From the NCBI RefSeq assembly GCF_002209535.1, contig NZ_NJIG01000014.1, positions 1 through 64,000 of the forward strand: 64,000 bases of DNA, given 5' to 3'. This DNA comes from Achromobacter marplatensis. Lineage in GTDB: Bacteria > Pseudomonadota > Gammaproteobacteria > Burkholderiales > Burkholderiaceae_B. Positions 19,032-27,162 of this stretch are shown here, in pieces (within the stretch, counting starts at the first letter, position 1; each line of letters opens with the position of its first letter). The position numbers and the translations under genes are program-made. Under the pieces are notes generated by a model that had not been told where the DNA came from, did not search any database, and was given only the letters and a program-made list of their open reading frames with translations.

Positions 19032-19793
19032 CTAGTGAATGTGGAAGCCGCCGTTGACGTCGACCACGATGCCGGTTGAGTAGGAGGACAGGTCCGAGGC
19101 CAGGAAAAGGATGGCTTGGGCGACGTCGGCGGGTAGGCCGAAACGTTGCAACGGAATGCCCTGTTTGAGTTCTTGTTCCCAATTTTCGCCGAATTTGCCG
19201 AGCGTCATGTCGGTTTCGATAATGCCCGGCGCCACGCAGTTGGCGCGCACGCCGCGCGGCCCCAGCTCGCGGGCCAGCGCCTTGGTGAAACTGATGACGC
19301 CGCCCTTGGAGGCCGCGTAGTGCGATCCGCCCAGCAGCCCGCCGCCGCGCAAGGCGGCGGTGGAGCCCAGGTTGACGATGGCGGGACGCCGGGTGCTTTC
19401 CAGCAAGGCCGGCAACGCTGCATGCGTGACGTTGTAGGTCCCGGTCAGGTTCACGTCGATCATGCGGCGGAATTCGTCCTCTTCCAGATCCCAGATGCGG
19501 GTGGCGGCGACGATGCCCGCATTGTTGACCAGGATATCCACGCCCCCCAGCACTTGCGCCGCATGGGCCAGGGCCGCTTCGCAGGACGCGGCCTGCGACA
19601 CGTCGCAATGCAGGTCCACGCGGCCCTGCGCCAGCGCGGGGCCGGCGCTTTCGGGATAGGCCTGGTCCAGCACGGCCACGGTCGCGCCTTGCGCAAGAAA
19701 GAGTTCGACGACGGCCGCGCCGATGCCACGGGGGTTGGCGCCCCCCGTGACCACGGCGCGCTTGCCGGCCAGAAGCCCAAGCGCGCCGGCCAT
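19032..19793 (-). CDS. SDR-family oxidoreductase (cluster 1, minus arm)
   Basis: The 253-residue classical short-chain dehydrogenase has a cofactor loop GGANPRGIG (an expanded TGxxxGxG form), NNAGIVAATR, and the catalytic Tyr-Lys in SHYAASKGGVISF. It probably oxidises or reduces an alcohol/ketone with NAD(P). The ATG at 19793 overlaps the binding-protein stop as TGATG, so the two are translationally coupled; a GTG codon immediately before it is also in frame. Coupling to a high-affinity uptake protein suggests that its substrate is what the transporter imports. The C-terminus GFHIH is normal for the family. Confidence 0.85.
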   Translation of the reverse strand: MAGALGLLAGKRAVVTGGANPRGIGAAVVELFLAQGATVAVLDQAYPESAGPALAQGRVDLHCDVSQAASCEAALAHAAQVLGGVDILVNNAGIVAATRIWDLEEDEFRRMIDVNLTGTYNVTHAALPALLESTRRPAIVNLGSTAALRGGGLLGGSHYAASKGGVISFTKALARELGPRGVRANCVAPGIIETDMTLGKFGENWEQELKQGIPLQRFGLPADVAQAILFLASDLSSYSTGIVVDVNGGFHIH

Positions 19794-21004
19794 CACGACT
19801 TCACCAATGCGCAGCCGCCGTCCTTCAGGGGGCGGAAGGCCTGCTCGGCGGGGATCTTGCGCACCAGGTTGTAGTAGTCCCAGTCGCGCTTGGACTCGGA
19901 CGGCTTCTTCACCTGGAACAGGTACAGGTCGCGCATGACCCGGCCGTCTTCGCGGATGCGGCCGTTTTCGGTCATGAAGTCATTGATGGGCGTGTCGTGC
20001 ATTTTCTTGAGCACGGGTTCGGACCCGTCGGTGCCGGCGGCTTTGACGGCGTTCAGGTAATGCATCGTGGCGCTGTAGTTGCTGGCCTGCACCATCGAAG
20101 GCATGCGGCCGGTGCGCTTGAAATAGCGTTCGGACCATTGGCGCGCCTTGTCGTCCTGATCCCAGTAGAAGGGTTCGACCAGGTTCAGGCCCTGGGCATA
20201 TTCCAGGCCCACGCTGCGTACGTCCACGATGCTCATGAAGAGGGAGGCCACGCGCTGCTTGCTGCCCATGATGCCGAACTCGAACGCCTGCTTGATGCTG
20301 TTGATGGTGTCGCCGCTGCCGTTGGCCAGGCCGATCACCTGCGCCTTGGAGGCCTGCGCCTGCAACAGGAACGACGAGAAGTCCGAACTGGCGATGGGGT
20401 GGCGTACGCTGCCGACGACCTGGCCTCCCTTGGCCTTCACTACCGCCATTGCGTCGCGCTCAAGCGAATGGCCGAAAGCGTAATCGGACGTGATGAAGTA
20501 CCAGCTCTTGCCGCCGTCCTCCATCACGCCGTTGGCTACGCCCGTGGCGTAGGCGTAGGTGTCGTACGTCCAGTGCATGCCGTTGGGCGAGCAGGCTTTG
20601 CCCGTCAGATCGGCCGACCCCGCGCTGGTGAAGATCACGACGCGTTTCATCTGGCGGGTCAGGTCCTGCACTGCCAGCGCGATGGCCGAGTTGGGTACGT
20701 CCAGGATCAGGTCGACCTTGTCGTTTTCATACCAGCGGCGCGCGATCGACACGCCGATGTCCACCTTGTTCTGGTGGTCGGCGGAAATCACTTCGATAGG
20801 CTTGCCCAGCACGGTGCCGCCAAAATCCTCGACGGCCATCTTCACGGCTTCCACGCCGAATTTGCCGGACAGGTCGGCCATCATGCCGGACTGGTCGCCC
20901 AGCACGCCGATCTTCACGACATCGTCCGATACCTGCGCCTGGGCGGACAGGGACAGGGTGCCCAGCACGCAGGCGGCAAGGCTGTTCTTGATACGGGTCT
21001 TCAT
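19793..21004 (-). CDS. ABC transporter periplasmic binding protein, LivK-like
   Basis: The 403-residue protein starts with a Sec signal peptide (MKTRIKNSLAACVLGTLSLS, cleavage probably after AQA) and continues as a type I periplasmic binding protein of the branched-chain amino-acid family: VKIGVLGDQSGMMADLSG, then SPNGMHWTYDTYAYATG and YWDQDDKARQWSERYFKR. Divergents of this family also bind amides, aromatic acids and other carboxylates. It presumably delivers ligand to the permease and ATPases encoded at 22449-25795 on the other strand, since no second receptor adjoins them. The start is preceded by GAGGAGACACCCC. Confidence 0.88.
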   Translation of the reverse strand: MKTRIKNSLAACVLGTLSLSAQAQVSDDVVKIGVLGDQSGMMADLSGKFGVEAVKMAVEDFGGTVLGKPIEVISADHQNKVDIGVSIARRWYENDKVDLILDVPNSAIALAVQDLTRQMKRVVIFTSAGSADLTGKACSPNGMHWTYDTYAYATGVANGVMEDGGKSWYFITSDYAFGHSLERDAMAVVKAKGGQVVGSVRHPIASSDFSSFLLQAQASKAQVIGLANGSGDTINSIKQAFEFGIMGSKQRVASLFMSIVDVRSVGLEYAQGLNLVEPFYWDQDDKARQWSERYFKRTGRMPSMVQASNYSATMHYLNAVKAAGTDGSEPVLKKMHDTPINDFMTENGRIREDGRVMRDLYLFQVKKPSESKRDWDYYNLVRKIPAEQAFRPLKDGGCALVKS

Positions 21005-21085
21005 GGGGTGTCTCCTCGGGGGCTTGGTTCTTTGCGCGCCGCCCTGTGCCGGGCGGTCATGCGGGGTCTTGCACGGCGGGTCGGC

Positions 21086-21484
21086 CTACTCCAGCGTCTG
21101 GCCGGCGTAGGCGTCGATGAACAGATTGGGTTTCAGGAAAAAGCTCAGCACCAGCGCGCCGTTGGGCGCGCGCGCCACGTGCTGGTTGCCACGCGGGCGC
21201 CAGACGTAGTCGCCTGCGCACACTTCGCCTTCGGCATCCACGATGGATCCCTCCAGCACATAGGTCTGCTCGACTTCCACGTGCTCGTGCAGCGGCAGTT
21301 CGGTGCCGGGCTGCCAGCGGAAGAGGGCGGTGAGCAGGCCGGACTCCTTGTCCTGCATCAGCACCTTCATTTCGATGCCTTCCACCTGGGTGGGTTTCCA
21401 GGGCAGGTCGGCGACTTTCAGGAAGCGCGAGGCCAGCGGCGGCAGCGCATTGGCCGCAGGGCAGCCGGGGGTTTCGAGGGCCAT
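21086..21484 (-). CDS. ChrR-like cupin domain protein
   Basis: This soluble 132-residue single-cupin protein has the metal-site pattern LPLHEHVEVEQTYVLEGS and GNQHVARAPNG, with His-x-His, Glu and a distant His. It resembles ChrR-type cupins used as metal-dependent enzymes or anti-sigma-factor domains; no anti-sigma zinc-finger domain and no sigma gene are present, so an enzymatic role is more likely. GGAGACAACC precedes the ATG. It is the first gene of the minus arm, facing the divergent SDR gene across 174 bases. Confidence 0.8.
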   Translation of the reverse strand: MALETPGCPAANALPPLASRFLKVADLPWKPTQVEGIEMKVLMQDKESGLLTALFRWQPGTELPLHEHVEVEQTYVLEGSIVDAEGEVCAGDYVWRPRGNQHVARAPNGALVLSFFLKPNLFIDAYAGQTLE

Positions 21485-21506
21485 GGTTGTCTCCTAGCCG
21501 TAACTC

Positions 21507-21540
21507 GTTATTGAAGATAAAGTAAAAATCTTGTTATTGA
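21507..21540. promoter_or_regulatory. Direct repeats in the divergent cluster-1 control region
   Basis: GTTATTGA occurs at 21507-21514 and 21533-21540, 26 bases apart, with a weaker TATTGA copy at 21562-21567. They lie in the conspicuously AT-rich intergenic region between the cupin gene and the divergent SDR/ABC operon. They could be regulator sites (for example for the IclR protein) or promoter elements; nothing beyond repetition and position supports this. Confidence 0.3.
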
Positions 21541-21658
21541 GTGTTTAAAAATAGTCGCGTATATTGAGATTGATGTCAACTTTGTTTTTGCATCGACGAA
21601 GCAAAGGCGACACAGGCCGGACCCAGAGATCCGGTGCATATAAAACAAGGAGACAAGC

Positions 21659-22438
21659 TTGAAACACGACTATCTGGACCAGACGTTCGGTCTGGCGGGG
21701 CGCGTCGCGCTGGTGACGGGGGCAGCCAGAGGGTTGGGCTTCGCCATCGCGCGGGGCCTGGGGATGGCCGGCGCGGAGGTCGTCGTCAACGACCTGTCGA
21801 TCGAGGCCTGCGATGCCGCTTGCGCGCAGCTGGCCGCGGATGGCATCAAGGCGCGCAGCGCACCGTTTGACGTGGCGGATGGCGAGGCGGTGGCCGCGGC
21901 TGTCGCCCAATTGGAGGCCGCCGGGTTGGCGATCGACGTGCTGGTCAGCAATGCCGGCAACCAGAACCGCAAACCCGTGGTGGAGATGACGCCGGCCGAG
22001 TGGCAGGCGCTGCAGAACGTGCACGTCAACGGCGCGTTCCATTGCGCCCGCGCCGTCTTGCCCGGGATGGGCAAGCGCGGCTTCGGCCGGATCATCCTGA
22101 TGTCCTCGGTGGCAGGGCAGGCGACCATGCCGAACATCGCCGCGTACGCGACCGCCAAGGGCGCCATCGCGGCGTTCACGCGGGCGCTGGCCGTGGAATA
22201 CGGCGCCAGCGGCGTGACCTGCAACGCGCTTGCGCCGGGTTTCGTCCGCACGGATTTCACGCAAGGGCTGCAGGACAATCCGCAATTCCAGTCGTTCCTG
22301 TCGTCTGCCGTGCCGACCGGGCGCTGGGCCGCGCCGGAAGACATTGCGCCTGCCGTGGTCTACCTGGCGTCGCCGGGCGCGTCGTTCGTCAACGGGCACG
22401 TCCTGGCGATCGACGGCGGCCTGTTGGCCCGCATGTAG
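21659..22438 (+). CDS. SDR-family oxidoreductase (cluster 1, plus arm)
   Basis: The 259-residue classical SDR has the motifs VTGAARGLGFAIARGL, SNAGNQNRKP and YATAKGAIAAF, plus the FabG-like finish FVNGHVLAIDGG. The TTG start is chosen because AAGGAG lies seven bases upstream and gives the full N-terminal strand (KHDYLDQTFGLAGRVALVTG). It is the first gene of a transport operon: livG-like, livF-like, fused permease and Dabb genes follow with minimal gaps. The related SDR of the minus arm may act on the same compound or a successor. Confidence 0.85.
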   Translation: MKHDYLDQTFGLAGRVALVTGAARGLGFAIARGLGMAGAEVVVNDLSIEACDAACAQLAADGIKARSAPFDVADGEAVAAAVAQLEAAGLAIDVLVSNAGNQNRKPVVEMTPAEWQALQNVHVNGAFHCARAVLPGMGKRGFGRIILMSSVAGQATMPNIAAYATAKGAIAAFTRALAVEYGASGVTCNALAPGFVRTDFTQGLQDNPQFQSFLSSAVPTGRWAAPEDIAPAVVYLASPGASFVNGHVLAIDGGLLARM

Positions 22439-22448
22439 GAGCGCCCCC

Positions 22449-23210
22449 ATGAGCACCCAAGCGGTTCTGTCCGCCCAGGGGCTGGTCAAGCGGTTCGGCG
22501 GCTTCAATGCCGTCGATGGCGTGACCCTCGCCCTGCAAGAAGGCTCCATCCACGCGCTGATCGGCCCCAACGGCGCCGGCAAGACCACCTGCTTCAACCT
22601 CCTGACCAAATTCCTGACGCCGGATGCGGGCGTCATCCATTACCGCGGCCGCGACATCACCTCTCTTGCGCCGGAGCAGATCGCGCGCCTGGGCATCGTC
22701 CGCTCATTCCAGATATCCGCCGTGTTCCTGGGCTTGACCGTGCTGCAGAACATGCGCGTGGCGCTGATGCGCCAGCATGGCGACGGCCTGCGCTTCTGGC
22801 GCAGCCGGCGCAGCGTCGACCGCCTGAATGGCCGCGCGATGGAGCTGCTGGACGCGGTCGGCCTGGCGCCGCTGGCGGAGACCACGGCTGCGCTGCTGCC
22901 TTACGGCCGCAAGCGTGCGCTGGAAATCGCCATGACCTTGGCGCTGGAACCCGAGATCATGCTGCTGGACGAGCCCATGGCGGGGCTGGGCCAGGAAGAC
23001 GTCGCCCGCATCGCTGCGCTGATCCGGCGCGTGTCGGTGAACCGGAGCATCCTCATGGTCGAGCACAACCTGTCGGTGGTGGCCGACCTGTCCGACACCA
23101 TCACCGTGCTCGCGCGCGGCGCGGTGCTGGCGCAGGGCGACTACGCAGCCGTCTCCCGCGACGAGCGGGTCATCACCGCCTATATGGGCTCTGACGAGGA
23201 GACGCACTGA
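22449..23210 (+). CDS. Branched-chain-type ABC transporter ATPase, LivG-like
   Basis: This 253-residue ATPase contains Walker A GPNGAGKTTCFNLL (about residues 38-51), Walker B IMLLDEPMAGLG and the switch MVEHNLSVVADLSD. Its signature motif is LPYGRKRALEIAM rather than the usual LSGGQ, a variant known in LivG-like proteins. ATG 22449 is ten bases after the SDR stop; longer upstream in-frame starts lie within that gene. It forms the ABC heterodimer with the next gene. Confidence 0.92.
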   Translation: MSTQAVLSAQGLVKRFGGFNAVDGVTLALQEGSIHALIGPNGAGKTTCFNLLTKFLTPDAGVIHYRGRDITSLAPEQIARLGIVRSFQISAVFLGLTVLQNMRVALMRQHGDGLRFWRSRRSVDRLNGRAMELLDAVGLAPLAETTAALLPYGRKRALEIAMTLALEPEIMLLDEPMAGLGQEDVARIAALIRRVSVNRSILMVEHNLSVVADLSDTITVLARGAVLAQGDYAAVSRDERVITAYMGSDEETH

Positions 23211-23211
23211 G

Positions 23212-23904
23212 ATGCTGGCGATCAAAGACCTCAATGCCTGGTACGGCGAATCGCACGTGCTGCATGGCGTGGACATCGACGTGAACCGGGGCGAACTCGT
23301 CACCATCCTGGGCCGCAACGGCGCGGGCAAGACGACGACCCTGCGCGCCATCATGGGCATCCTGGACAAGCGGCGCGGCTCCATCCGCCTGAACGGGCAG
23401 GAAACGGTGGGCATGGCGCCGCACCGCATTCCGCGCCTGGGCGTGGTGTATTGCCCCGAGGAGCGCGCGGTGTTCCGCAGCCTGAACGTGACCGAAAACC
23501 TGATGCTGCCGCCGCGCCTGGCCGCGGGCGGCATGTCGCTGGACGAGATCTACACGCTGTTCCCCAACCTGCGCGAACGCAGTGCCAGCTCGGGCGGCAA
23601 CCTGTCGGGCGGAGAACAGCAGATGCTGGCCATCGCGCGCATCCTGCGCACGGGCGCTCAGCTGATCCTGCTGGACGAACCCACCGAAGGGCTGGCGCCC
23701 GTCATCGTGCAGCAGATCGGGCAAGCCATCCGCACCTTGAAGGAGCGGGGCTTCACCATCGTGCTGGTCGAGCAGAACTTCCGCTTCGCGACCAAGGTGG
23801 CCGACCGCCACTACGTCATGGAGCATGGCTGCGTGGTCGACCGGCTGTCGGCGGATGAAGCGCGCCGCGATCCTGCCCGGATCGCGCGCCGCCTGGGCGT
23901 CTGA
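23212..23904 (+). CDS. Branched-chain-type ABC transporter ATPase, LivF-like
   Basis: The 230-residue ATPase has Walker A GRNGAGKTTTLRAI, a canonical signature LSGGEQQMLAIAR, Walker B LILLDEPTEGLAP and switch LVEQNFRFATKVAD. Its ATG is one base after the LivG-like stop. It energises uptake through the fused LivHM permease encoded immediately downstream. Length and motifs are typical of LivF. Confidence 0.93.
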   Translation: MLAIKDLNAWYGESHVLHGVDIDVNRGELVTILGRNGAGKTTTLRAIMGILDKRRGSIRLNGQETVGMAPHRIPRLGVVYCPEERAVFRSLNVTENLMLPPRLAAGGMSLDEIYTLFPNLRERSASSGGNLSGGEQQMLAIARILRTGAQLILLDEPTEGLAPVIVQQIGQAIRTLKERGFTIVLVEQNFRFATKVADRHYVMEHGCVVDRLSADEARRDPARIARRLGV

Positions 23905-23911
23905 GAGGAGA

Positions 23912-25795
23912 ATGCCTGTGTTCGAAATTTTCGGAGTGCCGTCTACGGCGCTGTTCGGCCAGCTGCTGCTTGGCCTGATCAACGGTTCTTTCTACGCCTT
24001 GCTCTCGATCGGCCTGGCGGTGATTTTCGGCCTGTTGAACATCATCAACTTCGCCCATGGCGCGCAGTACACGGCGGGCGCGTTCCTGGCCTGGATGCTG
24101 CTGAACTACCTGGGCGTGAACTACTGGGCGGCGCTTGTGCTGGTGCCGCTCATCATGGCGGTGTTTGCCATCGTGACGGAGCGCTTGCTGATCTCGCGCA
24201 CCTATCGCATGGACCATCTGTACGGGCTGCTGCTCACCTTCGGCATTGCGTTGCTGATCGAGGGCGGCCTGCGCCAGGCCTATGGCGTGTCGGGGCTGCC
24301 CTACACCATCCCCAAGGCGCTGACCGGGGGCGTCAACCTGGGCTTCATGTTCCTGCCCTGGTACCGCGGCTGGGCCGTGGCGGTGTCGCTGGTGCTGTGC
24401 CTGGCCGTGTGGGTGCTGATCGAGAAGACGCGGGTGGGCGCGATGCTGCGCGCGGCGACGGAAAACCCGACGATCGTGCGTTCGTTCGGCATCAACGTGC
24501 CGCTGCTGATCACACTGACCTATGCGCTGGGCGTCGCGTTGGCGTCGGTGGCGGGCGTGATCGCGGCGCCCATCTACCAGGTCAGCCCGATGATGGGATC
24601 GAATCTGGTGGTGGTCGTGTTCGCGGTGGTGGTGATCGGCGGCATGGGCTCCATCATGGGCGCCATCGTCAGCGGCTTTGGGCTTGGCATTATCGAAGGC
24701 CTGACCAAGGTCTTCTACCCCGAGGCCGCCAACCTGGCGATCTTCATCATCATGGTGCTGGTGCTGCTGTGCAAGCCGGCGGGACTGTTCGGCAAGCCTC
24801 TGCAGGTGCAGAACGTGCTGGCCGCGGAAGCGACGCGGCAACCGGTGCAACTGAGCCGGCGCGCGATGCGCGTGTCGATGGCGGCGCTGGCGGTGGTGGC
24901 GTTGATCGCGCCCTGGTTCGTGTATCCCACCTTCCTGATGAAGGTGCTGTGCTTCGCGCTGTTCGCGGCGGCCTTCAACCTGCTGGTGGGCTATGTGGGC
25001 CTGCTGTCCTTCGGCCATGCGGCGTTCTTCGGCGCGGCAGCGTATGCAACCGGCATCGTCATGAAGCTGTTCGGCGCCACGCCGGAACTGGGCTTGCTGG
25101 CCGGCGTGGTCACGGGCGGCCTGCTGGGCTTGCTGTTCGGCGCCATCGCGATCCGGCGGCAGGGCATCTACTTCGCGATGATCACGCTGGCGCTGTCGCA
25201 ACTGGTCTACTTCATCGCGGTGCAAGCGGGGTTCACCGGCGGCGAGGACGGGCTGCAAAGCGTGCCGCGCGGCAAGCTGTTCGGCATCTTCGACCTGGAC
25301 AGCGTGATGCCGATGTACTACTTCACGCTGGCCGTTTTCGCGCTGGGCTACGCCTTCGTCCTGCGTGTGCTGAATTCCCCGTTTGGCGAAGTCATCCGCT
25401 CGGTGCGCGACAACGAACAACGCGCCCGGTCGCTGGGGTATTCCACGTCGCGCTACAAGCTGATCGCGTTCACGCTGTCTGCCTCCGTGGCGGGGCTGGC
25501 GGGCGGGCTGAAGGTGCTGGTGTTCGGCGTGGCGTCGCTCACCGACGTGCACTGGCATGCCAACGGCGAAGTCGTGTTGATGGCGCTGCTGGGCGGCATC
25601 GGCACGGTATTCGGGCCGCTTGCGGGAGCGCTGACTTTCGTGTCGCTGCAGAACTACCTGGCGCCGCTGGGGTCCTGGGTGCTGATCGTCCAGGGGGCGA
25701 TATTTGTCTTGTGCGTGCTGCTGTTGCGAGACGGCATCATGGGATTGGTGTCGCGCGCCTGGCTGGCCGCGACCCGCGTGAAAAAGGAGTCCTGA
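23912..25795 (+). CDS. Fused LivH-LivM branched-chain-type ABC permease
   Basis: One 627-residue protein contains both permease halves normally made as separate LivH and LivM. Residues about 1-295 are LivH-like (GLINGSFYALLSIGLAVIFG, then the cytoplasmic-loop segment AATENPTIVRSFGI and VVVIGGMGSIMGAIVSGFG). After a linker near 300-330, LivM-like sequence follows (GYVGLLSFGHAAFFGAAAYA, VRDNEQRARSLGYS, LLGGIGTVFGPLAG). Both EAA-like loops are present, so the fusion appears functional and not a sequencing artefact. ATG 23912 follows GAGAGGAG. The stop overlaps the Dabb gene start as TGATG. Confidence 0.9.
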   Translation: MPVFEIFGVPSTALFGQLLLGLINGSFYALLSIGLAVIFGLLNIINFAHGAQYTAGAFLAWMLLNYLGVNYWAALVLVPLIMAVFAIVTERLLISRTYRMDHLYGLLLTFGIALLIEGGLRQAYGVSGLPYTIPKALTGGVNLGFMFLPWYRGWAVAVSLVLCLAVWVLIEKTRVGAMLRAATENPTIVRSFGINVPLLITLTYALGVALASVAGVIAAPIYQVSPMMGSNLVVVVFAVVVIGGMGSIMGAIVSGFGLGIIEGLTKVFYPEAANLAIFIIMVLVLLCKPAGLFGKPLQVQNVLAAEATRQPVQLSRRAMRVSMAALAVVALIAPWFVYPTFLMKVLCFALFAAAFNLLVGYVGLLSFGHAAFFGAAAYATGIVMKLFGATPELGLLAGVVTGGLLGLLFGAIAIRRQGIYFAMITLALSQLVYFIAVQAGFTGGEDGLQSVPRGKLFGIFDLDSVMPMYYFTLAVFALGYAFVLRVLNSPFGEVIRSVRDNEQRARSLGYSTSRYKLIAFTLSASVAGLAGGLKVLVFGVASLTDVHWHANGEVVLMALLGGIGTVFGPLAGALTFVSLQNYLAPLGSWVLIVQGAIFVLCVLLLRDGIMGLVSRAWLAATRVKKES

Positions 25796-26097
25796 TGTTC
25801 CTGCATGTCGTGATGTTGCAACTGTCGGCGGCGGCCGATGCGGAATTCCACGGGCGGGTCCAGGCGTACTGCGACCGCGTCCTGGCGGAATGCGACGGGG
25901 TGGCCGGATACGCCTTCCGGCCCAACCAGGCCGCGCGCTCTGACGGCCTGACCCACGCGGTCGTGGCCGCCTTCGCGGACGGCGCCGCGCACGACCGCTA
26001 CCAGGTGTCCCCGGCGCACCAGGAGATGAAGGCCTACATGGCGGATTTCATCGAACGCCTGGTCGTTTTCGATGGGGATATCCCTACGTTTTCCTGA
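25795..26097 (+). CDS. Dabb family stress-responsive alpha/beta-barrel protein
   Basis: The 100-residue protein has the Dabb pattern: an N-terminal strand MFLHVVMLQL, a middle strand DGLTHAVVAAF, then HDRYQVSPAHQEMKAYMADF and a terminal strand. Dabb domains form dimeric ferredoxin-like barrels; some act as small monooxygenases or cyclases, many have no known activity. It is coupled to the permease (TGATG overlap; AAAAAGGAG upstream) and therefore is probably part of the same catabolic operon. Confidence 0.8.
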   Translation: MFLHVVMLQLSAAADAEFHGRVQAYCDRVLAECDGVAGYAFRPNQAARSDGLTHAVVAAFADGAAHDRYQVSPAHQEMKAYMADFIERLVVFDGDIPTFS

Positions 26098-26216
26098 ACG
26101 CGCAAGGCTCGCGCCTTGCGCCCGGGAAAGCGATAAACTCGCGGATGATTTTCGATATCCGGGCCGCCCCAACATAAAACTGCCCGCCTCACGTATTTGT
26201 CATAGGTTGATCGCTC

Positions 26217-26912
26217 ATGGACTACGTACTACCTCCCCAGCCGCCCGTCGCGGTTCCCGTTGCCGGCAGCGCCGCGCTGTTCCCGGTCCGCCGCGTGTAT
26301 TGCGTTGGCCGCAATTACGCCGAGCACGCCAAGGAAATGGGTTTCACCGGCCGCGAAGACCCGTTCTTCTTCTGCAAGCCGGCTGATGCCGTGCTGAGCG
26401 TGGCCGACGGCGAAACCGGCAAGATGGCCTATCCGCCCAAGACCTCCAACCTGCACTACGAGATGGAACTGGTCGTGGTGCTGGGCAAGGGCGGCCGCAA
26501 TATTCCGGTCGAAGAAGCCAATGAATGCGTGTGGGGCTACGCGCTGGGCCTGGACATGACCCGCCGCGACCTGCAAGGCGAAATGAAGAAGCAGGGCCGC
26601 CCCTGGGAAATCGGCAAGGCGTTCGACGAGTCCGCCCCGATGGGCCCGATCCACCCGCGCAGCGTCGTGGGCACGCTGGACAAGGGCGCGATCTGGCTGG
26701 ACGTGAACGGCCAGCGCAAGCAGTCCAGCGACATTTCGCAGATGCTGTGGAACATCCCCGAGAGCATTTCGTACCTGTCGGGCCTGTTCGAACTGCAGCC
26801 GGGCGACATCATCTTCACCGGCACCCCGGAAGGCGTGGGCGCGGTCGTGCAAGGCGATGTGATCACCGGCGGCGTGGAAGGCCTGGGCGAACTGCGCGTG
26901 CAGATCGCCTGA
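26217..26912 (+). CDS. Fumarylacetoacetate hydrolase family protein
   Basis: This 231-residue FAH-domain enzyme has the start VYCVGRNYAEHAKEMG, the metal-binding Glu pair in HYEMELVVVLGKGG, the Asp in GLDMTRRDLQ and the C-terminal GDIIFTGTPEGVGAV. Size and pattern are closest to fumarylpyruvate/acylpyruvate hydrolases, which cleave a C-C bond in ring-fission products of aromatic compounds. It lies 119 bases downstream of the Dabb gene, so it may have its own promoter. Whether it belongs to the cluster-1 pathway is uncertain. Confidence 0.88.
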   Translation: MDYVLPPQPPVAVPVAGSAALFPVRRVYCVGRNYAEHAKEMGFTGREDPFFFCKPADAVLSVADGETGKMAYPPKTSNLHYEMELVVVLGKGGRNIPVEEANECVWGYALGLDMTRRDLQGEMKKQGRPWEIGKAFDESAPMGPIHPRSVVGTLDKGAIWLDVNGQRKQSSDISQMLWNIPESISYLSGLFELQPGDIIFTGTPEGVGAVVQGDVITGGVEGLGELRVQIA

Positions 26913-26951
26913 TTCCGGCACCGCCTCTTTCTATTGTTCAGGAGTTCCAGC

Positions 26952-27083
26952 ATGCGCGGCAAGATCGTGCTGACCGCCTTTGTCGTGTTCGGATTCGTGC
27001 TCGCCGGTTGCAATACCGTCGCGGGCATGGGTCGTGACATGTCCCGGGCCGGCAACGCCATCACCAACGCCGCCGACAAGTAA
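26952..27083 (+). CDS. Entericidin A/B family lipoprotein
   Basis: This 43-residue lipoprotein reads MRGKIVLTAFVVFGFVLAGC before its mature part. The lipobox LAGC sets C20 as the lipidated residue. The mature sequence NTVAGMGRDMSRAGNAITNA is typical of entericidins, small membrane-associated lipoproteins connected with envelope stress and programmed lysis in E. coli. AGGAG lies seven to eleven bases before the ATG, and a strong bidirectional terminator follows. There is a single copy, whereas E. coli has an A/B pair. Confidence 0.9.
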   Translation: MRGKIVLTAFVVFGFVLAGCNTVAGMGRDMSRAGNAITNAADK

Positions 27084-27105
27084 TCGTCGGCGTCGTTGCC
27101 ACGGC

Positions 27106-27141
27106 AAAAAAAAGCCCCTTGAGTCATCAAGGGGCTTTTTT
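27106..27141. terminator. Bidirectional terminator between entericidin and phoH
   Basis: Stem AGCCCCTTGA-GTCA-TCAAGGGGCT (27113-27136) has an A-run on the left and a T-run on the right. It can stop the entericidin transcript and, on the minus strand, the convergent phoH transcript. Confidence 0.93.
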
Positions 27142-27162
27142 CATGCCGGTAGCGCGGATGCC

